From positions 1 through 6,003 of the forward strand of contig JAEEXV010000273.1 in NCBI GenBank assembly GCA_016287975.1: a stretch of DNA of 6,003 nucleotides. Direction: 5' to 3'. Of this stretch, positions 1-5,985 are shown piece by piece. The translations under genes were made by a program, and so were the position numbers. Under the pieces are notes generated by a model that was given only the letters and a program-made list of their open reading frames with translations, was not told the origin of the DNA and made no database searches. Origin of the DNA: Lentisphaeria bacterium. Its GTDB lineage: Bacteria > Verrucomicrobiota > Lentisphaeria > Oligosphaerales > Oligosphaeraceae. Numbering within the stretch: the stretch's first letter is position 1; each line of letters starts with the position of its first letter.

Positions 1-196
1 CGTAGCGCCCGAGCACGCCCCTGAGCGCCGCCACCTGCCGGTCGGAAAGCACCTTGCGGCTGGCGTACTGCTCCTGCAGCGACTTCACGAACGCCTGGTC
101 GTCGTACGTGCGGCGGCCGCGCTTGCTGGGCTCCCGCCACGTATGCACCTGCGCCGCCAGCGCCAGCAGCCGTTCGCAGACCGCCGCGTCGACACC
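1..196 (-). other. TopA C-terminal module, copy 3 (cut by the window edge)
   Basis: Residues about 807-871 of TopA. AVCERLLALAAQVHTW leads to PSKRGRRTYDDQAFVKSL, then RKVLSDRQVAALRGVLGRY. Y837 is 103 residues after Y734. The window ends inside or just after this copy, so further copies or a different C-terminal end cannot be excluded. Confidence 0.75.
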
Positions 197-2614
197 GCTG
201 GAAACCGCCCCTGGCGTCCCCGACGACGGCGCCGTGTCCGGGGCCTCGGCTTCGGACGGCGCCATCCCCAGGCGCTCCGCCAGCGCCGCATAGCCTGGAA
301 TCACCGCCGCATACTTCGACGCGAGCTTCTCGATCGCCGCGATCTGCGGCGGCGTCAACTGGTGGCTGACCCCGACCTGCCGCATGATGGAGCGATAGAA
401 CTTGCCGTCGTCGTAGATCCGCTTGCCGCGCGTGACTGGCGCCTCCCATTTGACGCCCTTCATCGCCGCCAGCAGCTCCTCCAGCCCCGCAGGCAGCGCC
501 AATGCCGACTCGCCCCCCTCGCGGCGCTCCTCGCGCGCCGCCTCCGCCGCCTGCTGCTGCTGGATCAGCGCGCCAAAGCCCGCCGCCTCCGCCGACGCGC
601 GCAGACTCGCGTCCTTTGCGGCATAGCGCGCCAGCACGCCCAGGAGCGCGCTGCACTGCCGTTCCGAAAGCGGCTTCTTCCCCGTCGCCAGCTGCTCGCG
701 CAGCGACTCCACGAACTTCCCGTCGTCATAGACCTTCCGCAGCCGCGCGACAGGGGGATCGTACTGGTAGCCCTCGGGGAAGAGCGCCAGCATCTCCTGC
801 GCGCGCGCGGCGTCGAGCGTCCCCGTCGTCGGCGTCGCCCCGCCCGCCGCCAGCCACGTCTGGAACTGCCCGTAGAACTCCTTGAGCATCGCGACCCAGT
901 CCATCCGCCCCTCCTCCACCGCGTCGAGTTCACCCTCCATCTTCGCCGTGAAGCCGATGTCGAAGAGCGCGGGGAACTGGTTCACCAGGTAGTCGTTGAC
1001 CTCGAACCCCAACTTGGTCGGCAGCAAAGCCGACTTCTCCTTCTCCACGTACTTGCGGTCGAGAATCGTCTTCACCACCGTCGCGAAGGTCGAGGGCCGA
1101 CCCACCCCGTTCGTCTCCAGCGCCTTGACCAGCGACGCCTCCGAATAGCGCCCCGGCGGCTGCGTGAAGCACTGCTCGGGCTCCGGCAGCGGCAGTTCCA
1201 GGCGGCAATCGCTCCCCTCCTTGAGTTCTGGCAGCACCCCCGCCAGGTCGTCCATCTCGTCCTCCTGGCCCAGGTCCTTCATGCTGTAAACCTTGAGGTA
1301 GCCAGCGAAGACCGTCTCGCGCGCCGCCGCGCGGAAGGTGCACCGCTTCGGGGAGGGCGACGCCTCCGCGGTCAACTGGCACGTCGCCAGCGCCCCGCCC
1401 GCCGATTCGATCTCGATCGCGTGGTCGACCTGCCGCGCAGGGGCCATCTGGCTGGCGACAAAGCGGTTCCAGATCAGCCGATAGAGCTTGAGCTGCATCG
1501 GGGAGAGATACGCCGCCACCGATTCGGGCGTCCGCTCCACATTGGTCGGGCGGATCGCCTCGTGCGCCTCCTGCGCGCTCTTCCCAGAACGGTAGCGGTT
1601 CGGCTTCTCTGGCACGTAGGCCGCCCCGTACGTGCGCTCGATGTATTGCAGCGCCGCCTGCTGCGCCTCGTTCGCGATGTTCACCGAGTCCGTGCGCATG
1701 TAGGTGATGAGGCCCACGATGTCCCCGCCGCCCAGTTCCACACCCTCGTAGAGTTCCTGCGCCAGTTTCATCGTCTGCGTCGTCCCGTAGTGCAGGAACG
1801 ACCCCGCCGCCTGCTGCAGCGTGCTCGTGATGAACGGCGGCGCGGGACGCTGCGTGCGGGGCGTGCTCGTCACCGCCGCGACCGTGTGCGCGACCGCCCC
1901 GTCCGAGAGCGCCGACGCCAGCGCGTGCGCGTCCGTGCCGTTGGTGATGTTCGCCTTCGCGCCATTGACCTTGGACAGCCGCGTCTTGAGCTTCACTTCA
2001 GGGCGTTCCCTTGGCGAGAAGACCGCCTCCAGGTTCCAGTATTCGACTGGCGTGAACGCCTGGATTTCGCGCTCGCGCTCGACGATCAGCCGCAGCGCCA
2101 CCGACTGCACGCGGCCTGCGCTGGTGTCCTTTTCGACATGCTTCCACAAGAGCGGGCTCACCTGGTAGCCGACCAGGCGGTCCAGGATGCGGCGGGCCTG
2201 CTGCGCGTCCACCAGCGGCATCTCGACCGCGCCTGGGTGCGCGAAGGCGTTGAGGATCGCGCTCTTGGTGATCTCATGGTAGGAGATCCGATGGAAGTTC
2301 CCCTTCGTCGCGGGACGAAGCAGCCGTTCCAGATGCCAGGAGATCGCCTCGCCCTCGCGGTCAGGGTCGGTCGCCAGATAGATTTCCTTCGCCCCCTTCG
2401 CCGCCGCCTTGAGATCCTTCAGCACCCGATGGCCGTTCGGCGTCAGTTCATACTGCGGCGCGAAGTCGTGGACGATGTCCACTCCCAGTTCGCGCGTCGG
2501 CAAATCGCTCACGTGCCCCATCGAGGCCAGCACCTTCGTGCCCGCCCCCAGCAACTTGCCGATTGTCCTCGCCTTCGCCGGCGATTCGACGATCATCAAC
2601 GTGTCATTGCCCAT
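1..2614 (-). CDS. topA: DNA topoisomerase I (type IA), 3' end outside the window
   Basis: Type IA topoisomerase, which relaxes negatively supercoiled DNA by passing strands through a transient 5'-phosphotyrosine break. 871 codons are visible and the C-terminus lies beyond the left edge. The start gives MGNDTLMIVESPAKA and has a good ribosome site 7 nt upstream. The TOPRIM domain has E10 in IVESPAKA and the acidic triad D83, D85, E87 in ATDPDREGE. TSAGRVQS lies at 164-171. The active-site motif ITYMRTDS has the catalytic tyrosine at Y305 and R307. EAHEAIRPT is at 349-357, GVGRPSTF at 503-510, and the core ends near residue 590. All catalytic residues I can place are intact. After the core there is no CxxC zinc ribbon in the visible part. 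Instead a YDD...LSxRQ module occurs three times (Y629, Y734, Y837). dprA lies upstream on the same strand across a 339-bp repeat-filled spacer. The identity is secure; the function of the tail is unknown. Confidence 0.97.
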   Translation of the reverse strand, partial: MGNDTLMIVESPAKARTIGKLLGAGTKVLASMGHVSDLPTRELGVDIVHDFAPQYELTPNGHRVLKDLKAAAKGAKEIYLATDPDREGEAISWHLERLLRPATKGNFHRISYHEITKSAILNAFAHPGAVEMPLVDAQQARRILDRLVGYQVSPLLWKHVEKDTSAGRVQSVALRLIVEREREIQAFTPVEYWNLEAVFSPRERPEVKLKTRLSKVNGAKANITNGTDAHALASALSDGAVAHTVAAVTSTPRTQRPAPPFITSTLQQAAGSFLHYGTTQTMKLAQELYEGVELGGGDIVGLITYMRTDSVNIANEAQQAALQYIERTYGAAYVPEKPNRYRSGKSAQEAHEAIRPTNVERTPESVAAYLSPMQLKLYRLIWNRFVASQMAPARQVDHAIEIESAGGALATCQLTAEASPSPKRCTFRAAARETVFAGYLKVYSMKDLGQEDEMDDLAGVLPELKEGSDCRLELPLPEPEQCFTQPPGRYSEASLVKALETNGVGRPSTFATVVKTILDRKYVEKEKSALLPTKLGFEVNDYLVNQFPALFDIGFTAKMEGELDAVEEGRMDWVAMLKEFYGQFQTWLAAGGATPTTGTLDAARAQEMLALFPEGYQYDPPVARLRKVYDDGKFVESLREQLATGKKPLSERQCSALLGVLARYAAKDASLRASAEAAGFGALIQQQQAAEAAREERREGGESALALPAGLEELLAAMKGVKWEAPVTRGKRIYDDGKFYRSIMRQVGVSHQLTPPQIAAIEKLASKYAAVIPGYAALAERLGMAPSEAEAPDTAPSSGTPGAVSSGVDAAVCERLLALAAQVHTWREPSKRGRRTYDDQAFVKSLQEQYASRKVLSDRQVAALRGVLGRY
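260..499 (-). other. TopA C-terminal module, copy 2
   Basis: Residues about 706-785 of TopA. LEELLAAMKGVKWEAP leads to VTRGKRIYDDGKFYRSI, then HQLTPPQIAAIEKLASKY. Y734 is 105 residues after the matching Y629 of copy 1. The LSxRQ signature is changed to LTPPQ here, so this is the most divergent copy in that helix. A linker rich in Pro, Ser, Ala and Glu (residues 785-807) separates it from copy 3. Confidence 0.75.
575..823 (-). other. TopA C-terminal module, copy 1
   Basis: Residues about 598-680 of TopA. A short helix-like stretch (AQEMLALF) leads to PVARLRKVYDDGKFVESL, then QLATGKKPLSERQCSALLGV and LARY. The pattern, a basic strand-like lead, YDDxxF, then LSxRQxxALxxhLxRY, recurs in copies 2 and 3. 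I do not recognise it as the usual topoisomerase zinc ribbon, nor as the GxFGPY-type C-terminal repeat. The basic and helical look suggests DNA binding, which is inference. A Gln-, Glu- and Arg-rich linker (residues 685-703) follows. Confidence 0.75.
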
Positions 2615-2621
2615 GTTGTTT

Positions 2622-2626
2622 CTCCT
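2622..2626 (-). promoter_or_regulatory. Ribosome binding site of topA
   Basis: On the minus strand this reads AGGAG, 7 nt before the topA ATG. It is the clearest Shine-Dalgarno sequence in the window. It fixes the start at 2614 rather than at the internal ATG six codons later. Confidence 0.8.
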
Positions 2627-2654
2627 GCCTGTGGTTTTGCTTGTCGCACGTGGA

Positions 2655-2660
2655 AATATA
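2655..2660 (-). promoter_or_regulatory. -10-like element upstream of topA
   Basis: On the minus strand this reads TATATT, inside an AT-rich island (GTTATATTTCC) in otherwise G-rich DNA, about 40 nt before the topA start. No convincing -35 hexamer sits 16-18 nt upstream, because that stretch is made of G-tracts. A palindrome CACGTG lies just downstream at 2647-2652. This is a plausible independent topA promoter, judged by eye only. Confidence 0.4.
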
Positions 2661-2663
2661 ACG

Positions 2664-2691
2664 CCCCCTCCCCGTCCCGCGCCCCCTCCCC
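2664..2691 (-). other. G-tract cluster with G-quadruplex potential upstream of topA
   Basis: Read on the minus strand, this stretch contains five runs of three to five G separated by 1, 3, 2 and 1 nt. That satisfies the usual G3+N1-7 quadruplex pattern with very short loops. It lies immediately upstream of the AT-rich -10-like element of topA. Further G-runs continue into the repeats upstream. The pattern is directly visible; folding and any role are inference. Confidence 0.6.
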
Positions 2692-2770
2692 TGCAATTCC
2701 CCGCCCCCGCCATCAAAACCCGTCCCCGCCCCCATCAAAACCCGCCCCCGCCCCCCATCAAAACCAGCAC

Positions 2771-2803
2771 ATCCCTTAAATCCCTTGAATCCCTTAAATC
2801 CCT
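2771..2803. repeat. 9-bp tandem repeat, copy 1
   Basis: ATCCCTTAA, ATCCCTTGA, ATCCCTTAA and a partial ATCCCT follow each other with a strict 9-bp period. On the minus strand this is GGGATTTAAGGGATTCAAGGG. It forms the core of the first 55-bp block of the composite repeat. Confidence 0.85.
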
Positions 2804-2892
2804 GCTTGTCCACCCGCGCCGTCCCCGCCCCCATCAAAACCCGTCCCCGCCCCCATCAAAACCCGTCCCCGCCCCCTCATGAAAACCAGCAC

Positions 2893-2925
2893 ATCCCTTG
2901 AATCCCTTGAATCCCTTAAATCCCT
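2893..2925. repeat. 9-bp tandem repeat, copy 2
   Basis: Second occurrence of the same 9-bp array, with unit order ATCCCTTGA, ATCCCTTGA, ATCCCTTAA and ATCCCT. It differs from copy 1 only by A to G in the first unit. It sits 122 bp further along, close to the 3' end of dprA. Confidence 0.85.
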
Positions 2926-2953
2926 GCTTGTCCACCGCGCCGCCCCCGCCCCC

Positions 2954-4105
2954 TCACCCTCCCCTCGGCCTCGCCGTCCTTCGCGGCATCCGCCGCACCC
3001 GTTTCCCGGGCAACTGCCGAATGAGCTGCTTGATTTCAAGCGTCAGCAGCGCCCCCAGCACCGCCGAGGCGGGCTCGTCGAGCGCGTCGACCAGCTCGTC
3101 GATCGAGCGCTCGCCCTCCCCGATCGCCTCCCACAGCCGATATTCGCCAGGCGGCAGCTGCACCTCGACCACCGCCTCGGCCTCCTCCTGCGCCGCCCGC
3201 TGCTGGCGGCGGTCGTTGAGCGAGGGCAGCAGCTGGAACTCCTCCAGGACATCCTCGAAGGTCTCGACCAGCCGCGCGCCGTCCCGCAGCAGCGCGTGGC
3301 AGCCGCGCGAGTAGGCGGTGTCCGCGCGGCCTGGCACGGCGAAGACCGCGCGCTCCTGCTCCATCGCCTGCGCCGCCGTGATCAGCGAACCCGACTGCAG
3401 CCCCGCCTCGACCACGAGCGTGCCGCGGCAGAGCCCCGAGATGATGCGGTTGCGCATGGGGAAGTTCTTGCGGTCGGGACGGTAGAGCGTCGGGAACTCG
3501 GTGATGACCGCCCCCTCGGCCGCGATGATGCGCTGCGCCAGCTCCACATTCTCCGCGGGGTAGACGTATTGGAAACCGCTGCCGAGCACCGCGATGGTGC
3601 AGCCGTGGTTCTCGACGGCCGCCGTATGCGCGGCGGTGTCCACCCCGCGCGCCAGCCCCGAGACCACCACCCAGCCCGCCCGCACCGCCGCCGCCGACAG
3701 CTTCTGCGCCATCCCGATGCCGTACGACGTCGTCATCCGCGACCCCACGATTGCCAGCGAGCAGCTGCTGCGCTGAAGCGCGTCCAGCGAACCGCGCACG
3801 TAGAGGCAGATCGGCGGATCGTGGATCTCCTTGAGCAGCGCAGGATAGTCCCTGTCCTCCAGCGTCACCACCTGCGTGCCGCTCTGCGCGATGCGCCGCA
3901 GTTCCCCAGGAAGGTCGCAGTTGCGCTCCCAGTGGCGGATCATCTCCGCGCACTTCGGGCCCAGGCGCGGCACCCGCAGCAGCTCCGCCTCGGGAGCCGC
4001 CAGCGCCGCGCACGGATCGGGGAAGCAGTCCAGCAGCGCGCGCACGCGCATCGGCCCCATCTCAGGCAGCAGGTTCAATGCAATGTATGCCTCGCGTCGT
4101 TCCAT
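2954..4105 (-). CDS. dprA: DNA-processing protein DprA (Smf)
   Basis: DprA binds incoming single-stranded DNA during transformation and loads RecA on it; homologues also occur in bacteria not known to be competent. The 383-residue length is normal for the family. An N-terminal helix-hairpin-helix/SAM-like part (LLPEMGPMRVRALL, residues 12-25) is followed by the Rossmann-like core. The core shows IVGSR at 119-123, SGLARGVDTAAH at 149-160, FPMRNRIISGL at 215-225, VVEAGLQSGSLITA at 231-244 and FAVPGR at 255-260. Residues about 321-366 fit the C-terminal winged-helix domain, and a basic tail (KRVRRMPRRTARPR) ends the protein. The start codon follows the radC stop by 3 bp, with a weak GGGAA upstream, so the two genes are very likely co-transcribed. 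The stop codon sits in a C-rich run that merges into the spacer repeats. topA follows on the same strand. Confidence 0.96.
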   Translation of the reverse strand: MERREAYIALNLLPEMGPMRVRALLDCFPDPCAALAAPEAELLRVPRLGPKCAEMIRHWERNCDLPGELRRIAQSGTQVVTLEDRDYPALLKEIHDPPICLYVRGSLDALQRSSCSLAIVGSRMTTSYGIGMAQKLSAAAVRAGWVVVSGLARGVDTAAHTAAVENHGCTIAVLGSGFQYVYPAENVELAQRIIAAEGAVITEFPTLYRPDRKNFPMRNRIISGLCRGTLVVEAGLQSGSLITAAQAMEQERAVFAVPGRADTAYSRGCHALLRDGARLVETFEDVLEEFQLLPSLNDRRQQRAAQEEAEAVVEVQLPPGEYRLWEAIGEGERSIDELVDALDEPASAVLGALLTLEIKQLIRQLPGKRVRRMPRRTARPRGG

Positions 4106-4108
4106 GGC

Positions 4109-4831
4109 CTATTTCCCGTTCAATGATTCCAGTTTGCCCTCCGCCGCGAAGCTGTACCAGCCCAGATGGCGGGGATCCCCCTCGGGCGTCCCCACGATCA
4201 CATGGTCCACGACCTCGATGCCCACGATCTTCCCCGCCGCCCTCAGCACCGCCGTAAGGCGCTCGTCCTCCGCAGACGGACGCGGATCGCCGGACGGATG
4301 GTTGTGGCAGAGCGCCACTCGGCTGCATCCCGCGCGGATCGCGGGGCGGAAGACCTCCCGCGCATGCGCAAGGCTGCGGTCCACCAGCCCCAGCGTCACC
4401 AGCTCCTCATGGAGCAGCTGCAGTTTCGTGTCCAGCAGCAGCACATGGAACTCCTCCTGGTCCTGACGCGAAAAGCGACGGCGCATATACCCCGCCGTCG
4501 CCATCGGCGAATTGACCTGCGGACGCCGTTCCGGCGTCTCCGCCGCCAGGCGCCGCGCCAGTTCCAGCGCCCCGACCAGTTCCACCGCCTTCGCGGGTCC
4601 GATGCCGCGTATCGTGCGCAACTCCGGCGCCGACGCCGACGCCAGCGCCGACAGCCGCCCCCGAAAATGCGCCAGCACCTCGTCCGCCAGCGCCAGCGCG
4701 CTCTCCCCGCGCGGGCCGCTGCGCAGCAGCAGCGCCAGCAGTTCCCGCTCCGACAGCGCCGACGCCCCCAGCCTCGCCAGCCGTTCCCGAGGGCGCTCGT
4801 TCTCCGACATCTCGTGTATCAGCAGTTCCAT
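4109..4831 (-). CDS. radC: RadC family protein with JAMM/MPN+ domain
   Basis: RadC-family protein (240 residues), historically tied to DNA repair and recombination; its molecular activity is not settled. The N-terminal segment SENERPRERLARLGASALSE (9-28) is the typical RadC opening. A helix-hairpin-helix motif, IRGIGPAKAVELVG, lies at 74-87. The C-terminal JAMM domain has the metal ligands H176, H178 and D189 in the signature HNHPSGDPRPS, with the upstream acidic residue at E126 or E127 (QEEFHVLLLDTK). All signature residues are present, so it looks intact. The chosen ATG at 4831 has AAGG only 4 nt upstream. The internal ATG at 4810 (MSENERPRE) fits the usual family N-terminus and is a real alternative. 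radC is probably first of a radC-dprA unit and is divergent from the Dus-like gene. Confidence 0.95.
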   Translation of the reverse strand: MELLIHEMSENERPRERLARLGASALSERELLALLLRSGPRGESALALADEVLAHFRGRLSALASASAPELRTIRGIGPAKAVELVGALELARRLAAETPERRPQVNSPMATAGYMRRRFSRQDQEEFHVLLLDTKLQLLHEELVTLGLVDRSLAHAREVFRPAIRAGCSRVALCHNHPSGDPRPSAEDERLTAVLRAAGKIVGIEVVDHVIVGTPEGDPRHLGWYSFAAEGKLESLNGK

Positions 4832-4977
4832 GATGCCTTAAGATAACCCGTCCCGCGCCAGACGTGGAACTTTTCCCGTATACGCAACAAAGTCATGCAA
4901 ACGGCGTTGCAAAACCAGGCAAAATCCCCGCGAACGGCCACATTATTCCCGACGCCCGACACACCCCGTCAACCGCC
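4832..4977. promoter_or_regulatory. Divergent intergenic region between radC and the Dus-like gene
   Basis: This 146-bp stretch must hold the start signals for both divergent genes and is clearly richer in A and T than its surroundings (roughly 4865-4950). Visible elements are the 8-bp palindrome CGTATACG at 4877-4884, an inverted repeat TGCAA (4896-4900) with TTGCA (4907-4911), an AT-rich CATTATT at 4941-4947, and, on the minus strand, TTATCT at 4841-4846. I could not pair any of these into a -35/-10 set with proper spacing, so no exact promoter is called. No clear ribosome site precedes the Dus start. Confidence 0.45.
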
Positions 4978-5895
4978 ATGCCCGCCGACTTCACCGCACC
5001 ATTTCCATTGGGACGCATCACCCTGCCCGACCGCCTCCTGCCAGGACCGATGGCGGAGGTGACCACTGGCGCCTGGATCCGCGTGCTCACCGCGCGACGA
5101 TGGGTGCGCGCCTGGTGGATGCCCTTCCTGCGCCTCTCGACCGACCTGCCGCGCGACGCCCGCCTCAAGGCCCACCTCGCCCCCTTCCAGGCGGCGGGAC
5201 TGCCCTTCATCGTGCAGCTGATGGGCGTCGACACCGCCCTGCTCGCGCGCGCCGCCGCGCGACTGCACGCCCTCGGCGCCGCCGTCCTCGACCTCAATTG
5301 CGCCTGTCCATCCCCCATCGTCGTCCGCAACGGCGCTGGCGGCGCGCGCCTCCGTGAACCCGCCTGGATCCGCGACACCCTCCGCGCCATGCGCGACGCC
5401 GCACCCGAAGCCGCCATCACCGTCAAATTGCGCTGCGGATGGGATTCCCCACGCGACTTCCACGCCATCGCCGACGCCGTGCGCGACGCCGCCCCCGACC
5501 TCGCCACCGTGCATTTCCGCACCGTCCGCGAGGGCTACCGCCTCGTCCCCGACGGCCTCGACCGACTCGCCGACGCCCGCGCCAGGCTCGCGGGCATCCC
5601 GTGCTTCGGCTCTGGCGACCTCTTCACCCCCCAGGATATCCTGCGCATGCGCGACCACTGCGGCGTCGACGGCGTCGCCCCCGCCAGGGGGCTCCTCCGC
5701 AACCCGCGCCTCCTCGCCGAAACCGCAGCCCTCCTCGACGGCACCCCCCTCCCACCCCTCGACGAGCAGCAGCGCATCGCCCTCTGGCACGACTTCACCG
5801 ACGGCGCCCCGCGCGGCTTCGCCCTCCAGATGGCCGCCAATCTCTTCGGCCGCGACAGCGCCTTCTTCCGCCAGCAGCTTCAACACATGCCATAG
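4978..5895 (+). CDS. tRNA-dihydrouridine synthase family protein (Dus-like, divergent)
   Basis: FMN-dependent tRNA-dihydrouridine synthases reduce specific uridines of tRNA to dihydrouridine. The 305-residue product from ATG 4978 has the family landmarks in order. They are GPMAEVT (23-29, for the usual APMAGVT), PFIVQLMG (76-83), LDLNCACPSP (104-113) with the presumed catalytic cysteine C110, VKLRCGWD (149-156) with K150, VHFRT (178-182, usually HGRT or HART), and the phosphate-binding GSGD (211-214) and ARG (236-238). The helical C-terminal domain is short, about 45 residues. The open frame extends upstream to GTG 4864, but those 38 codons have a different, less GC-biased codon use, match nothing in the family and cover the likely promoter, so 4978 is preferred. 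Which uridine is modified cannot be told; it is not a close match to the DusA, DusB or DusC patterns I know. Confidence 0.88.
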   Translation: MPADFTAPFPLGRITLPDRLLPGPMAEVTTGAWIRVLTARRWVRAWWMPFLRLSTDLPRDARLKAHLAPFQAAGLPFIVQLMGVDTALLARAAARLHALGAAVLDLNCACPSPIVVRNGAGGARLREPAWIRDTLRAMRDAAPEAAITVKLRCGWDSPRDFHAIADAVRDAAPDLATVHFRTVREGYRLVPDGLDRLADARARLAGIPCFGSGDLFTPQDILRMRDHCGVDGVAPARGLLRNPRLLAETAALLDGTPLPPLDEQQRIALWHDFTDGAPRGFALQMAANLFGRDSAFFRQQLQHMP

Positions 5896-5918
5896 CCCGC
5901 TTCCCCAATGGCGCGCCA

Positions 5919-5985
5919 AGCGCGGCCCGATGAATGGGCGGCGGTCGCCGCCGGGCCAACCCCCGCCAATGAGCGCGGCCCGATG
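5919..5985. repeat. 14-bp direct repeat downstream of the Dus-like gene
   Basis: AGCGCGGCCCGATG occurs at 5919-5932 and again at 5972-5985, 53 bp apart. Both copies have CCAATG a few bases before them; in the first copy GCGCGCCA is inserted between. The 10-bp palindrome TGGCGCGCCA (5909-5918) and a tandem GCATTAC pair (5985-5998) lie around them. No gene is seen in 5896-6003. Confidence 0.6.
5937..5952 (+). other. GC-rich hairpin after the Dus-like gene
   Basis: GGCGGCG and CGCCGCC are perfectly complementary around a two-base centre, so a very stable 6-7 bp stem can form about 40 nt after the stop codon. No run of T follows, so it does not meet the pattern of an intrinsic terminator. It may still stall polymerase or protect the 3' end. 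Confidence 0.4.

Larger units (their letters stand above)
2701..2944. repeat. Composite 122-bp sequence in two tandem copies
   Basis: Two near-identical copies, 2701-2822 and 2823-2944, fill most of the dprA-topA spacer. Each contains three short units of 22-24 bp built on CATCAAAACC plus a C-rich run. These begin at 2711, 2733 and 2756 in copy 1, and at 2832, 2854 and 2878 in copy 2, the last as CATGAAAACC. Each copy then has a 55-bp block (2760-2814 and 2882-2936). The two blocks differ at one base by my reading. The 122-bp period is not a multiple of three, which argues against coding. A degenerate C-rich continuation reaches the dprA stop codon. It could be a copy of a dispersed genomic repeat family; the window alone cannot show this. 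Confidence 0.85.

Noticed and set aside
143..2779. Long open frame of 878 codons on the plus strand, antisense to topA
   Set aside because: It mirrors topA codon by codon. Its product is an Arg-, Leu- and His-rich composition typical of antisense GC-rich frames, and topA has full catalytic motifs. The openness follows from codon bias.
2604..2837. Small minus-strand frame across the spacer encoding GFKGFKG-like repeats
   Set aside because: It is made of the 9-bp and 22-bp DNA repeats and overlaps the topA start. The 122-bp period shifts frame between the two repeat copies, so no coding frame is preserved.
2701..2944. CRISPR array
   Set aside because: Repeats are directly abutting or 22 bp apart with no unique spacers, and no cas gene is present.
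2794..3039. Small minus-strand frame with RDLRDSRDSRD-like sequence
   Set aside because: It reads the second repeat copy in a different frame and overlaps the dprA 3' end; this is a repeat artefact.
2879..4126. Plus-strand open frame of 415 codons, antisense to dprA
   Set aside because: Its composition is that of an antisense shadow and it starts inside the repeat block; dprA on the other strand has the complete family signatures.
4864..4977. N-terminal extension of the Dus-like protein from GTG 4864
   Set aside because: The codons lack the strong third-position C bias of the gene body, the residues match nothing in the family, and the segment covers the likely divergent promoter.
5937..5952. 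Intrinsic terminator of the Dus-like gene
   Set aside because: The stem is strong but is followed by C- and A-rich sequence with no T-run.
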